Shown here piece after piece: positions 22,675-33,185 of a DNA stretch of 64,000 nucleotides. The translations under genes and the position numbers were made by a program. Positions within the stretch are counted from its first letter, which is position 1. The number at the start of each line of letters is the position of its first letter. Origin of the DNA: Cinnamomum chago (taxonomy: Eukaryota; Streptophyta; Magnoliopsida; Laurales; Lauraceae); NCBI GenBank assembly GCA_038049695.1, contig CP142453.1, positions 14,884,001 to 14,948,000 on the forward strand. The letters run 5' to 3'. The notes beneath the pieces were generated by a model, which was given only the letters and a program-made list of their open reading frames with translations, was not told the origin of the DNA and did no database searches.

Positions 22675-24245
22675 TCTTTTTTGTTGCATGTATTTGGTAC
22701 TAGAAGAATGGTCGCGACAATCTATTAGAGTTGATGTAAACCTTTAGAGTTGATGTTTTAAGACCCATGTTTTCATACCCAAAATACATTATATTATGAC
22801 TTATCAATGGCTCTATTTGTGGACAATATTATGGGTTATCAATGACTGATGTCATTAGTGGATGGTTGATTGCTTGAGTTCAATTCTGAAGTCTCTTTTG
22901 GATGGTACAGAAAATTGTGGGCCCCAATTTGAAGTTGTTTTAACCCAATGGTTGTGTACCAGACAAGTGAAGCCCAAAAGTCTAACAAGGGGGTCCACGG
23001 TCCGCCCCTGGAAGCACCCCATGGTGGATGGGGTAGTCCCTGAAAATATCTTCTAACCTATTGTTTAATGGACCTATGAATACGTGATACAGTGAGGAAA
23101 CAAATCAATGGAGCAACGACACATCCACCATCAACAGCATGGACCTATTACAATGATTTTGCCTTAAAATTATGGCATTTGGATAAACCCATCAAAGGAG
23201 TAAGACGGTTAATTATAATGATCTATGACAATGTTCTAAGAAGGACTCATTTGATGAATGGCTTCGATGTTGCTGGCTTTACTTGGGCGGGACCATCACA
23301 AGTTAGTATCTTTCTGGTGCTTGTTTGCGTGGCTTTAGGTGGATATAGCTATGTAGTTGTTATTGTTGTTAAAGGCATGCAAGTAGTTGTAGGAGAAATG
23401 AGATGCTTCTGACTCAAAAACTCAATACAGTAAATAACTAGAGCAAACCATGAAGACATACAATAAACTAGACCAGAAATGAGAGAGAGTCACGCCCAGT
23501 GGAATTGAATTTGGCCTGTCATCCATTAGTTTACAACCAATTTGAGTTACAGCCATGCCTGCCATCTAAAAGTAACAGAACACTACCCATCCCAGCAGTT
23601 GGGCATGCCAAACAGACTGCTTCAGATAACTTACATGCAATCAATGTAGAGAACACCCATCTCACATCCAATCACATGCAACAGATAACTACCAAATCCA
23701 GAGAACACCCATCTCGCATCTATTTAGAAAACCATAAATAAAAAATACAAAATTTGTTCATCAAGTCAACACATTAATTGAAAACCATTAATGGTTCAAG
23801 ACTCCGAACAGACTGCTTCAACATCTCCAGTGTTCACCCAATTCATCAAAATACAGTCAAGACTTAGATCATAAAAACAGCTAGTGGAGAAGTCCCTTAA
23901 TTGAGAACCAAAGATAATGACAAAAAACAAAAAGAACATTATAAACCCATACCAGCTGCACCATCTTCAGAAGCCTCCATTGACAGTATCTTCAAACTCC
24001 AGTATCATAACCCCTACACAAGCAGTCAAACAATAGTTCACATTAGAAAATTTGATAAATGAAAATATAGAATGGTAGCCATGAAAATTAAATCCTTTAC
24101 CATTTTCTTATTAAAGCATTTTAGACTCAGAGCCTTCTGAACTTGAATAGGTATTGTCTTCTGTTTGGTTTGGAATATTTTCAACCAACCTGAAATTATA
24201 TGTCAAACATACTACGTTAATATGCAAGATGGAAGAAAAAAAAAG
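22675..24245. other. MULE interior without a recognisable gene
   Basis: Lies between the possible plus-strand cargo exons and the transposase stop. It has a 106-codon open frame on the plus strand (23092-23412) with a hydrophobic C-terminal stretch that I cannot assign to a family. The part after 23,420 is presumably the transposase 3' region and its introns. Nothing else is supported. Confidence 0.4.
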
Positions 24246-25656
24246 TTAAAAATTAAAATCATAGACTGTATACTTGTTCAGTAGCACAGGGCACTTTCGC
24301 TTGTCATGCGAGACACCGCGTTTGTTGCAACCACGACAAAGCCGCCATTTTGTTGCTTTCTCCTTCGATGATTTTAGTCTCTCCGAGCGTCCTTTTGTTA
24401 CAACATGCGATGGTTCTTGATATTCTATAACATCACTATCTAATCCTTTCCATGGGTGGATGCTTGCCTCTGATGGGATGTCCAATTTTAAGTTTCGCAG
24501 CTTCATTTGTACTTCGGCATGAGCATTGACTAGAACTTCGAACCCTTCTTTAGATAGACAACCTTCGTTAAATATTGGAGTAAAAATACTTGAAATGTAA
24601 CGCTGTCTACCTAGTAACAAGTTAGAACCACAACTTTCTATTTCAGCTCCATCATTATCAATAGAATTTAGTTTTGTAAATCCCTTCGTCCATCGCTTCA
24701 AAATGTAACATTCTGGTAAATATCTTACATTTAAACGCACCATAACAAACAATGCATGATGATACGGTAGGCCTTCAAACTCGAATTTCTTGCAGGAACA
24801 ATATGCATGCATCTCTTATTTCTTCCATAAAACCTCTCTTTTTTTTTCATTTTCATCCATCATACTTGTCACAACAAAATTACAACTGATAGCATTTTCA
24901 TTTATAACATCAACCTCCATTGACAAGGTAACGGACAACTCTTCTTGTAACTTATAAAATAAGCCCATTGTGTAGATACTGGCCATTTGTTTCTCCATTG
25001 GTGAGCATGTTTTTAATTTAGACTTGCCATTACTACATTCGAAATCCTCTTTGTTTTCAAGATATTTTAAACGTTCCACCCCAGAGTCAAACTGCAATAT
25101 GAAATCAATCAATGAATTTTTGTACTCAACATACTGCTTCACAAATGAATTCATACTTTCACTCCTTTGAGTAGGTGACATGCCCGCAAAGAAATTCTCC
25201 TTCAGATATGCCAGAACCCACATATTACGGATGTTGAACATAACTTTCAACCAATCATTTTCCACAAGGGAAGCATCTGACATGATTTCAGTCCAAGAAC
25301 TCTCAAATTCGAGAGGAGTATCAGATTTATGAACACAACTTTTAATCTTTTCAACCAAACCCTCATTGTGAATAGAAACCCCTCCCAAATTCGATGACAG
25401 TTTATCCAAAATGTGCCATAGGCAATACCGATGATGTGTGTTTCGCATGACTTTTTTATGGCTTTTGTCATAGCCAAATCTTGATCCGTTATAATTCCTC
25501 TAGGTGGGCCACAAGCCATCGCTTCAAGCCATTTGTTAAACAACCACTCAAAAGACTCTGCTTTTTCATTCGGTAGGAACCCACATCTGAACAATGTTGT
25601 TTGACCATGATGATTGCAACCAACAAATGCACCAAAAATTAGCCCATAACAGTTTG

Positions 25657-25661
25657 TCTTA
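25657..25661. repeat. Left target-site duplication (TCTTA)
   Basis: Five bases immediately before the TG start of the LTR-type insertion. They are identical to 28650-28654, as expected for integrase-mediated insertion. Confidence 0.8.
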
Positions 25662-28649
25662 TGTCACGTCCCCCGAACCCGATTAGAGAATAAACCGAAT
25701 CCGAAGAGTGAAATGTATGGCTAATTAAAAAATTTGCCCTTTAGTCCCAAGGATCGTAAGTCCGCTGTGAGGATATTGCGTTTCAAACCTCAAGTAATAT
25801 AAAGCAACGGAATTCATACAATTTGAGGCATATTAAATTTCAAAGCAATGAATAACAATCTCCTTGATAGTTAAAGTTGTACAAGGAAATAATAAAACTA
25901 ATCAAGGAATTAAAGTATTAACAAAGGTCATCCTAATAACTGAGGCCTTTTAAAAGAACATGATGTCAATAAATGAAAGGTCCAACAATAGAATAATAAT
26001 TGAAGAAATAAAATCTAGTGAAGTCCCAATGAATCGCTCTCGTGCCGAGAATGATGACGCTACTCTACGTCATCGGCACGCCACTCTCGTTCCTCCTCAA
26101 CTGGTTGGAGATCCTCTGGGATCTCCTCACCTGCCTGCTCCTCATAGTAGTACTCACCTGAGGTATCTGCACACCAAGGAACAAAGTCAACGACATGTTG
26201 AGCAATAGATAAATAAGATATAAATAATCATGACATGCATCAAGTATAAGAGTAATGCCAGGCATAATAATCGAGAGAATACAAGGAATCGAAGCTAGGC
26301 ATAAAGCATGAATAAATAACCAGAAACAATAACAGGAAATCCTAACATACTAGCAATAACCACTGTCCAAACAATGCAATGCAAGAATCAAGAGGGAGAC
26401 TCCGAGGATGTCCAAGCCACCTCCCGGAGTACCAGTAACAATCCTACCCGGACTACTGATACCAAAGTCTGACTCCAAGGGGATCCAAGCTCCCGGTCTT
26501 GGGAATAGTAGCACGGTCCAAGCTCGCTCCCAACTATTCAACGCCATGGACGCCGTCCAAAGCCAACTGCCCACCCCGATGTCCGAGTAACCGGCCCATC
26601 AATAATACCCCAAATTGCAGTTGGCTATGACATGTAAATAATAATAAAGTGGTGTTGACACAAGAATAGACTAAGACAAGCAAGTCTGGCTAGATCAATG
26701 TACAAGACATGTTCATAGGGATTATCTCATTCAAAACAATACAAGACAAGTCAAACACTTGATAACCCATTTCATACTAGCCAGTCATGTTTATCGAATG
26801 CATAACACAAGGTTCCTGCGATACATTCTAAGTCAGGTCCATATTATAGTTCTACAAGGATTTATGTTTCATAATTAGTTAAGTGTTTTATGCCAAGAGA
26901 GAGTGTACAAGGAATTATAACAACGGATACAATTAAATAAGTCAAGGAGGAATTACGAGCCAACCCTAGGCAAGTGGTATCATTCATGTATCATACATGT
27001 TCTAACGGAGTACGTGTGGAATTGGATCAACGATGCTTCTAAGGAAATCCCTTGGTGTACAATCATGTTAAACATTCATTAATTCAGTTCCATACGCATT
27101 CGGTTACCCCATGTTTAATACACAAATACCTAGACACCTAATTGAAGCACACCAAACCACGTGCTACGATTTAATCCCCATTAATCGTCAACTGATAGTA
27201 GGTTCATGGTTGCCAACATCTAAGGCCTAAACCTAAGTTACTGGTCTCATTTACATCACTTCCCGACCTCTGATCGTGATGAAACTAGAACCATTGGATT
27301 CTACATCTCAAGGCTTTCCAACGGTATATAATATGTAGAAATCCGACGGATGAATTAAAAGTTACAAGTGTTCTAAGTTTTTCTCCAAAAGTTGTCCGAA
27401 ATTACAAAATTGCCTGATCCGATCGATCGGACAAAAAATTCGATCGATCGGTATGACATCTGTCTCAGTTAACTGAGACCAATTTCAGTCCGATCAATCG
27501 GTCTGAGATTTAACTTAGACCAATTTCAGCCCGATCGATCGGTCTGCAGTCCGATCAATCGGCACTGCACAACCTGAACCCCCGAGCATAGGTTTTTCTC
27601 TCCTTTTTTCTCTGGCCAATCATGGCTAACCTGCAGAAAAGAGCCTCCATGCTCCCCATTCATCACATTTATCATTCCCCACCCATTCCAATAATTTAAA
27701 ACATCAAAAGGGTACCAATTTAACCATTAATCTCATCCATACCACAAATCTAACCTAGCATGTAATCCAAAATCAATATCATAACCAGGCTTGGTATTAT
27801 GAAAATCTAACAAGGAAATCATTACAATCAATGGAGAACATACACAAATGCTTAATTTATAAATTGAAAATCTACTTGCCTCAACCAAGAAGATTATTAG
27901 AAATTGGAAAAGCTTGAGAATGGGCTTTCTACCACTAAAACCACAATCTACCCCGCTCAAAAGTAATCTAGAACACTGAGAAGAAGAAAGAAAGGAAAAA
28001 GATCAAGATTCAACCTAATCTAAACAAAAGAGAAGATTAATAGAAAAGTTGATGATGGGAAAAGGCTTACCAACTAGTATCAACGGAGAGAGGAGATCGA
28101 GAGGAAGAAGATGTGCGGTCCGGATTGAGGAGGTAATCTCTCCCGGAGGGAGATCTGGGCTTGAGAAGATGAAGAGGGAGAAGGAGGGCTGTTGTAGCTC
28201 TCGTCCGTTGCAGAGATGAATAAGAGATTAGGGCTAATCCCTGATTAAGAAGAAGAGAGGGAGGAAAAGACTAATTTGCCCTTAAGTGGGTCCGGTGAAA
28301 GAATGGACCATTTGAAGGGTTTCTGATCGTCGGATTGCGACGAGCCAGGAGACAAAAATGATCAGTGCAACGAGACCTTTCCAACGAACCCAAAATTAAG
28401 TTGATAGGGATTTTTTTCGGAAAAACACTCAATTTTCCTTAATTTGCAAACTACCTCCGTACTAGGATCAAACGAACTCGAAATCGCACAAAACTTCGCA
28501 GACACTATTCTAACACTAAAAAAAACTCACTCAAGGCCTAAACCCACTTAAATATCTAATAATACAATTAATTATAATAATAATAAAATAAACGAGTCAA
28601 CGGGCCTGCTATTGGGCCCAATTGACCTAGTAAGGTCGCGGACCTTACA
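25662..28649. mobile_element. LTR-type insertion of 2,988 bp (solo LTR or non-autonomous element)
   Basis: Starts TGTCACGTCCCCCGAACCC and ends GGACCTTACA, so it has the TG...CA termini of LTR retroelements. It is flanked by a perfect 5-bp duplication, TCTTA at 25657-25661 and 28650-28654. Removing it with one duplication copy restores the continuous transposase frame FDTTYKTNCYG. No gag, protease, reverse transcriptase or integrase motif is found, and I see no second copy of the start sequence inside, which favours a large solo LTR. It contains a cluster of CCGATCRATCGG palindromes (27419-27562) and an 8-bp perfect hairpin 1 bp from its right end. Strand is undetermined. Confidence 0.8.
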
Positions 28650-28654
28650 TCTTA
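28650..28654. repeat. Right target-site duplication (TCTTA)
   Basis: Five bases immediately after the CA end of the LTR-type insertion, identical to 25657-25661. Confidence 0.8.
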
Positions 28655-30269
28655 TATGTTGTATCAAATGTTATAACATCACTAAAAAATTTGTATGGCG
28701 AACGGAATGTTCTATTCCCCCAAAAAACATGTGTTATCTTCTTTTCTGCATCTCGCTCAATGTTATAAGTAAATCCATGACTCATTTCCTTGTGATTTTC
28801 AAAGAGTTGAAACAACAGCTGACCATCTAGCCCCTTTCTCTTTTCCTTATCATTTTTGCGGTGATTCTCAGCATCTCATCTGTAAATCCAATCTTGTCTA
28901 GTCCCCCATATTGCGAACTGAATATTTGCATTTGTTGCTTGTTTCGAATATTTACAGTATCATATGTATTTATTTGTTGCTTCATTGTTCCTGGAACAGA
29001 CCAATGCGACCTCAACATGAATCGCTTGCGAGGAGTAGTGGGGGGATGACAATGCCCAAGAACAAATTTCGACACTTCATAACTACCTGATTTTTCTTTT
29101 TTCACTTGCATTTGCGCCTTACAATTTACTCATGTTTCCATGCAACGCCGTTGAACAACATCCTTCTCAATCCAATGCTTCTCGTCCGTTTTACCCTCCT
29201 TTGAACAATAAAATCGCTTCCAAACTACCTCCCCACCTTTAGTACGAGTTGAATCTTTTCTTACACTAAACTCAACTGTCTTTGCATAAACATTGTAAAA
29301 TTCATATGCTTTCGTTAAATCCTCAAAAGGCATTCCCAATTTTGGTGTCAAATTCTCATCTACATCCGGATAATGCAAAGCTGGTGATGAGGATGAGGAC
29401 ACTTCCATATTCAAAACCCTGCACCAATTCAATGATGGCATTCATCAATGATGGAATGAAACTAGTTTGTGGAGGAAAGTAGAATTGGGTCGATTCTTGG
29501 AATCGTAGAACGATAATGGGATTGTAAGTATGGGGTTATGCTTTTGAAATCAAGTGCTCAAACAATTGGAATCTCACCACCCAGAAAAAGAAATTTGGGT
29601 TATGCTTTTGGAATAAACAAAAAGAAGAAAAATGAAAACAACAAGAAGCAAGGATTTGTTTAGATGAGGAAGAACATGGAGAACTGTCCACAGTTTGATT
29701 TGTAATGTGAACGGTTTTCCCTACTTATTTTATCCACCCATTTTCTTCACAGCCAGTCTACTTCCGAGAGGCAGGAAATCGACTGAACCACCAAAGAGTT
29801 GTTTAAATGGGAGCAGAAACATAGCGACTCTACATTGAAATTGAGATCTTTGACCATATTTTGTAAGTATGAATGGAGATTAAAATCGATAGGCCCAACC
29901 CAATGTTTGATTTAGTGTAGATTAGAGTCAACAGTCAGAGTCATCATGTCAATATAAGATAAGGTCCTCTGGACTCTTTGTTATGCATATCACAATTGTG
30001 CAAAGTTGATTTATCCCTAACCAAACGCCTTCCAAAAAAAAAAACACATCATCACCCAATTCTTAACAACAGGGAAAATGAATCCAAGGAAACCAAAACG
30101 AAAAAAATTATAACACACACAAACATAACCATATTGCAACGTACAGAAAGAGCAATCAAATCCAAAAAATAATGGAAAAAACAAAACCCTAAATAATAAA
30201 AAGGAAGAAGGAAGAATTTGAGAGGGGGAATACACACAAACCAAATCAGTTTCCAAAATCCCTTACAAA

Positions 30270-30721
30270 GCATTAAATCTTACCTTTAGCATAGCAGAGT
30301 GGATCGCACAGAGTAGCCGACGATGTAAAGGGAGACGGGACGACCACAGAGGAGCTGATGTTGTTTGAGGGTTTCTTTGAGGGAGACGGGACGAGAACAG
30401 ACCATTAAGAAGTTGAGGAAGACCTACCGAGGAGAGCAACTACAGGCGTCGCGTCGCTGCGATGACATTGGAGTGGGACTGAGAGGGTCTCCGATTGCAG
30501 ATGAGAGAGAGCGTGGAGGTGCCATGGCAGTTCGTTTCTTAGCTGAATGGAGAAAGGGTTTGCATCGTTGGGATGGAGAATGAAATGGGCGGGCTCAATA
30601 AAAATGGGTGGGCTTTCAATAAATGGGCGGGCTTTAAAACTCGTTTGACACTTTTCATCGCACACACGTGCGGTTGGCATGCTTGAGAGGACATTCTCCT
30701 GCACATGAGCTAAGGAGAGGG
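30270..30721 (-). repeat. Right terminal inverted repeat of the MULE, with transposase leader exon
   Basis: Read on the minus strand it starts CCCTCTCCTTAGCTCATGTG and ends TGCTAAAG|GTAAGATTTAATG, with donor GT at 30283-30282. A good acceptor (TTGGTGCAG) lies just before the transposase ATG at 29408. The repeat therefore probably supplies the promoter and a non-coding first exon of the transposase gene. It has only one copy of the GACGCTCTC-like unit, which explains why it is shorter than the left repeat. Confidence 0.7.
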
Positions 30722-30723
30722 AT

Positions 30724-30726
<3 letters not shown>

Positions 30727-30768
<42 letters not shown>
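30727..30768. repeat. (GT)n microsatellite at the MULE right flank
   Basis: About 20 GT units directly after the right MULE end; they hide any target duplication. Confidence 0.9.
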
Positions 30769-30991
30769 CAAATGTATGCCATTATAACATTAAAAAACCT
30801 CTAATTCTAAGATTGTACCAAATGATGTTCTTTGATTTTTTTTCTTTTATTATGGTTGTATAAAGTTGCTTCTAATATTATAATAATATATACTTCTATC
30901 ATTTACAGTAACTTCGCACTTTCTTCTAAATACGTGCAAACACATCTACTTAAACTCTAATTTCTATATATTTCTTTGTCACCCAATATTA

Positions 30992-31020
30992 AGGGCCTTG
31001 TTGTTTGCATATTATTTATA

Positions 31021-31056
<36 letters not shown>

Positions 31057-31446
31057 GGATTTGTGCCATAAGTAGTTAAAAAATAAAGACGATAAATGAG
31101 TTTTAAAAAAAAAGCATCAAATAGCATTTCCTTAACTCCAAGGGGTAGCTCAGTGGGCTTAGGACCACGGTTTGCACCCGGATATTATAGGTTCGAAATT
31201 GCACTACCACACTGGGGCTACATGGGAGTTTATCTGGCTTCCCTCTGGCCTAGAGGGATTAGTCCTGCCCAAGGAACCCTCCAATAGCCAAAAAAAAAAA
31301 AACTTTCCTTGACAACAAAATCAATTTAAGTTAGTTGATGCTCATTTTTTTAAAACTCACATTGGATATTCTTTTTTAACCACTTATGGCATAAGTGTTA
31401 CGTATTCAATTCCTATGTGTTCTAATGCAAATAAACAAGCCCTAAG
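30992..31446. mobile_element. MITE of the TGTTTGCAT family, carrying a nested SINE
   Basis: The left end AAGGGCCTTGTTGTTTGCAT and the inverted right end TTAGGGCTTGTTTATTTGCA are followed on both sides by GAATTGAATA-like and GCCATAAGTRGTTAAAAAA blocks, giving arms of about 90 bp. A SINE (about 31135-31302) is inserted in the middle, so the element is older than the SINE. Confidence 0.7.
31135..31302 (+). mobile_element. tRNA-derived SINE (AAGGGGTAGCTCAG family)
   Basis: A box GGGGTAGCTCAGTGGGCTTA and B box GGTTCGAAATTGC in a tRNA-like head, a conserved 3' body (GGCTTCCCTCTGG, GGGATTAGTCC, GAACCCTCC) and a poly-A tail. Flanked by an imperfect duplication of about 10 bp (TTTCCTTAAC and TTTCCTTGAC). 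Confidence 0.85.
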
Positions 31447-32870
31447 CTTCATATAATCTACTAGGCAACTCTTTGTTGAAAGTAGGTGAGCCTTCTAGAT
31501 GGGTTTTCAAAACTTTTGATCCACTTGAAGCGGAGATTAAACACCCAAAAGGCCAAGAACTCAATCTCATTATCTAAAACCATAATCTCATGTATTAAGA
31601 TCAAAGTTCTATCAAAAGAAGGCAGATAAAAAACAAACAATCATAAACAAAAAGATCTACTAAAACAAACAGGTTGTAGATTTATACCTTAGGAGTTTGG
31701 TTGCACTCAAATCGAGAATTTTGATTTCTTGATTGTATGAAACACTTTCACATATTAGATCTCCTTAGCCTCATGTTCTTCCACGCTATACCCTCTTGTA
31801 AAGAACTTCTCAAAGAGTATGATGAGATATCAATGGAAAAGAAATCATATGATCTCAAGAAGGAAACCAGAGGAGAGAAAGAGAATGAGAGAGAGGAAGG
31901 AGTTGGACGTCCTTTATTGGGCGTGTAATAGACTGAAGGGATCTCTAGCCCTCTCTTCTTATTTATAGTTTATGGAACACCTCCTCTGTGACTAAAATTA
32001 GAAGTCTCACTTATATTCTCATTCTTTGTCACTTATATTCTCATTCTTTGTCCTACTCTTCCTTTCCTAAAGAGTTCCAATTGGATTGAAACTTTTTTTT
32101 TCTTAGGACTAGCATGAGGACCACTACAGATTTTTTAGAATCTGGATCTAACTGAAATATTTGGACCCTGCACCTCATATGAACTCCGAACCCACAGTTA
32201 ATTGCAAATAACTCCACTAAATAAATGCAATTGCACTCCAATCTTAGAATATTTACAATAAAACCATAAACTTTCCAATTACTGCAAATAAGCCCCTCCA
32301 TCAATTATATCCATGAATCCATTGAAATAAATATGTCCAACCAAATCAAATCCATCTCTTGTTATCTTTGTGACCAAATCAATCACACTAATCACCAGTA
32401 CTATTCAAATAACTCTTAATTGAGATTGGTGCACACTTACCAATAAGGAGTTTCATTAATTGGCACAAGGGGATATTTCTCTCTTAGATGATAGATTCCA
32501 TTTTGAGAATTATATGTTCCTACGATCCCACTACCACGTACCCAACACACCGAAGTGTTGACCTACAATTAACCTCACTCATTGGTAACTCAAAGTAAAT
32601 GTATAGCAGAAACTTGAGTCCATTAATCTCTCATGATTAAGAGCATGTTGCTTGGAAATTATAAGAGCATTCCTTAATTATAGACAACTTTTCATAAGGT
32701 GCTATTCATAGTCCTTCAAGACATCTAATGTACTGGCATAACAATCCAGAGTCTTACACATGGTTGAGATAATCCGCACTATCTCATAGTAACTGTAGTG
32801 CTGCAACCTTTACAGATGAAATACCAAGTCCCAGCACTCTTGTTAGATAATACTTATTCTTTATCCAAGG
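31447..32870. other. Non-coding DNA, possibly old retroelement sequence
   Basis: No gene. Contains a 22-bp tandem duplication near 32010-32052 (CACTTATATTCTCATTCTTT twice). The composition resembles a decayed retrotransposon, but no LTR ends or coding domains were found. Confidence 0.35.
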
Positions 32871-32879
32871 TATAATACC

Positions 32880-33185
32880 GGACGATCAACAGCATACGGC
32901 ATAACATTGGACTAACTTGCATCCACTTAGTTCATAGCCTCATACTATGCTGATTTTACTGATTATATCTGACTCTAACCCTTTGTTTCATTCTACAATA
33001 ATTGCTAAGTAGAAAGTTTTTGACATTGAAGTATTATAAGGTTGCTTTCAATTCTGACCATTTAAACTTCTCTAGTCTGATTCACTAAAATTGCTTATAA
33101 TCTACTAATTTCTAACCTATTAAATAGTCTCTAAAAATCATAATTCATCATTCACTTGTGTTCTTGGTTGAAATAGTTGATGTAA
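32880..33185 (-). mobile_element. RTE-type LINE fragment
   Basis: The plus-strand sequence from about 33043 to 33172 (GGTTGCTTTCAATTCTGACC ... CATTCACTTGTGTTCTTG) aligns with 4848-4997 in the LINE remnant at 4430-5530, in the same orientation. Heavily decayed. Confidence 0.5.

Larger units (their letters stand above)
24246..29408 (-). pseudogene. FAR1/FRS-type MULE transposase, broken
   Basis: Related to FAR1/FHY3/FRS proteins and the MULE transposases they descend from. Domains in order: FAR1 DNA-binding domain (from 29408; GMPFEDLTKAYEFYNVYA, then FYCSKEG and GHCHPPTTPRKR), MULE DDE domain, SWIM zinc finger (YCSCKKFEFEG) and a C-terminal zinc knuckle (CRGCNKRGVSHDKRKCP). The catalytic residues are visible: Asp in FDTTYKTN, Asp in TDQDLAM, Glu in RSESMNSF. 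Lesions: TGA at 29132-29130 where the family has Arg; a frameshift near 28873-28880; a 2,988-bp insertion at 25662-28649 within the TYK codons; a frameshift in an A-run near 25451-25458; TAA at 24818-24816; and Tyr in place of the third SWIM cysteine (GLPYHHAL for the usual PCRHAL). No functional protein can be made. It sits inside the MULE's TIRs, so it is the element's own gene rather than a host FRS gene. Confidence 0.9.
20523..30721. mobile_element. Mutator-like DNA transposon (MULE) with long TIRs, interrupted by an LTR-type insertion
   Basis: The ends are inverted copies of each other. The left end has CTCATGTGCAGGAGAA; reading inward from the right end the same CTCATGTGCAGGAGAA appears, followed on both sides by related CAAGC..., CGCACG... 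and GCCCGCCCATTT blocks. Similarity continues in patches to a shared 21-base block around a splice donor at about 21096-21116 and 30271-30291. The left repeat is thus about 590 bp and the right about 450 bp. Inside lies a minus-strand FAR1/FRS-type transposase pseudogene (24246-29408). Total length is about 10.2 kb, or about 7.2 kb without the 2,988-bp insertion at 25662. A 9-bp target duplication is not recognisable because the left flank is (TA)n and the right flank (GT)n. Long TIRs with a MULE-domain gene identify a Mutator-like element with good confidence. Confidence 0.85.

Noticed and set aside
27419..27562. CRISPR-like array
   Set aside because: The repeats are only 12-bp palindromes with irregular spacing, inside a plant LTR-type element.
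24246..29441. Several separate FAR1-RELATED SEQUENCE host genes
   Set aside because: The pieces are collinear parts of one transposase broken by stops, frameshifts and an insertion, and they lie inside matching terminal inverted repeats.
31139..31215. tRNA genes suggested by TAGCTCAG and GGTTCGAA motifs (also at 39321, 10808, 34540, 41180)
   Set aside because: The heads lack complete acceptor stems and are followed by SINE bodies, poly-A tails and target duplications.
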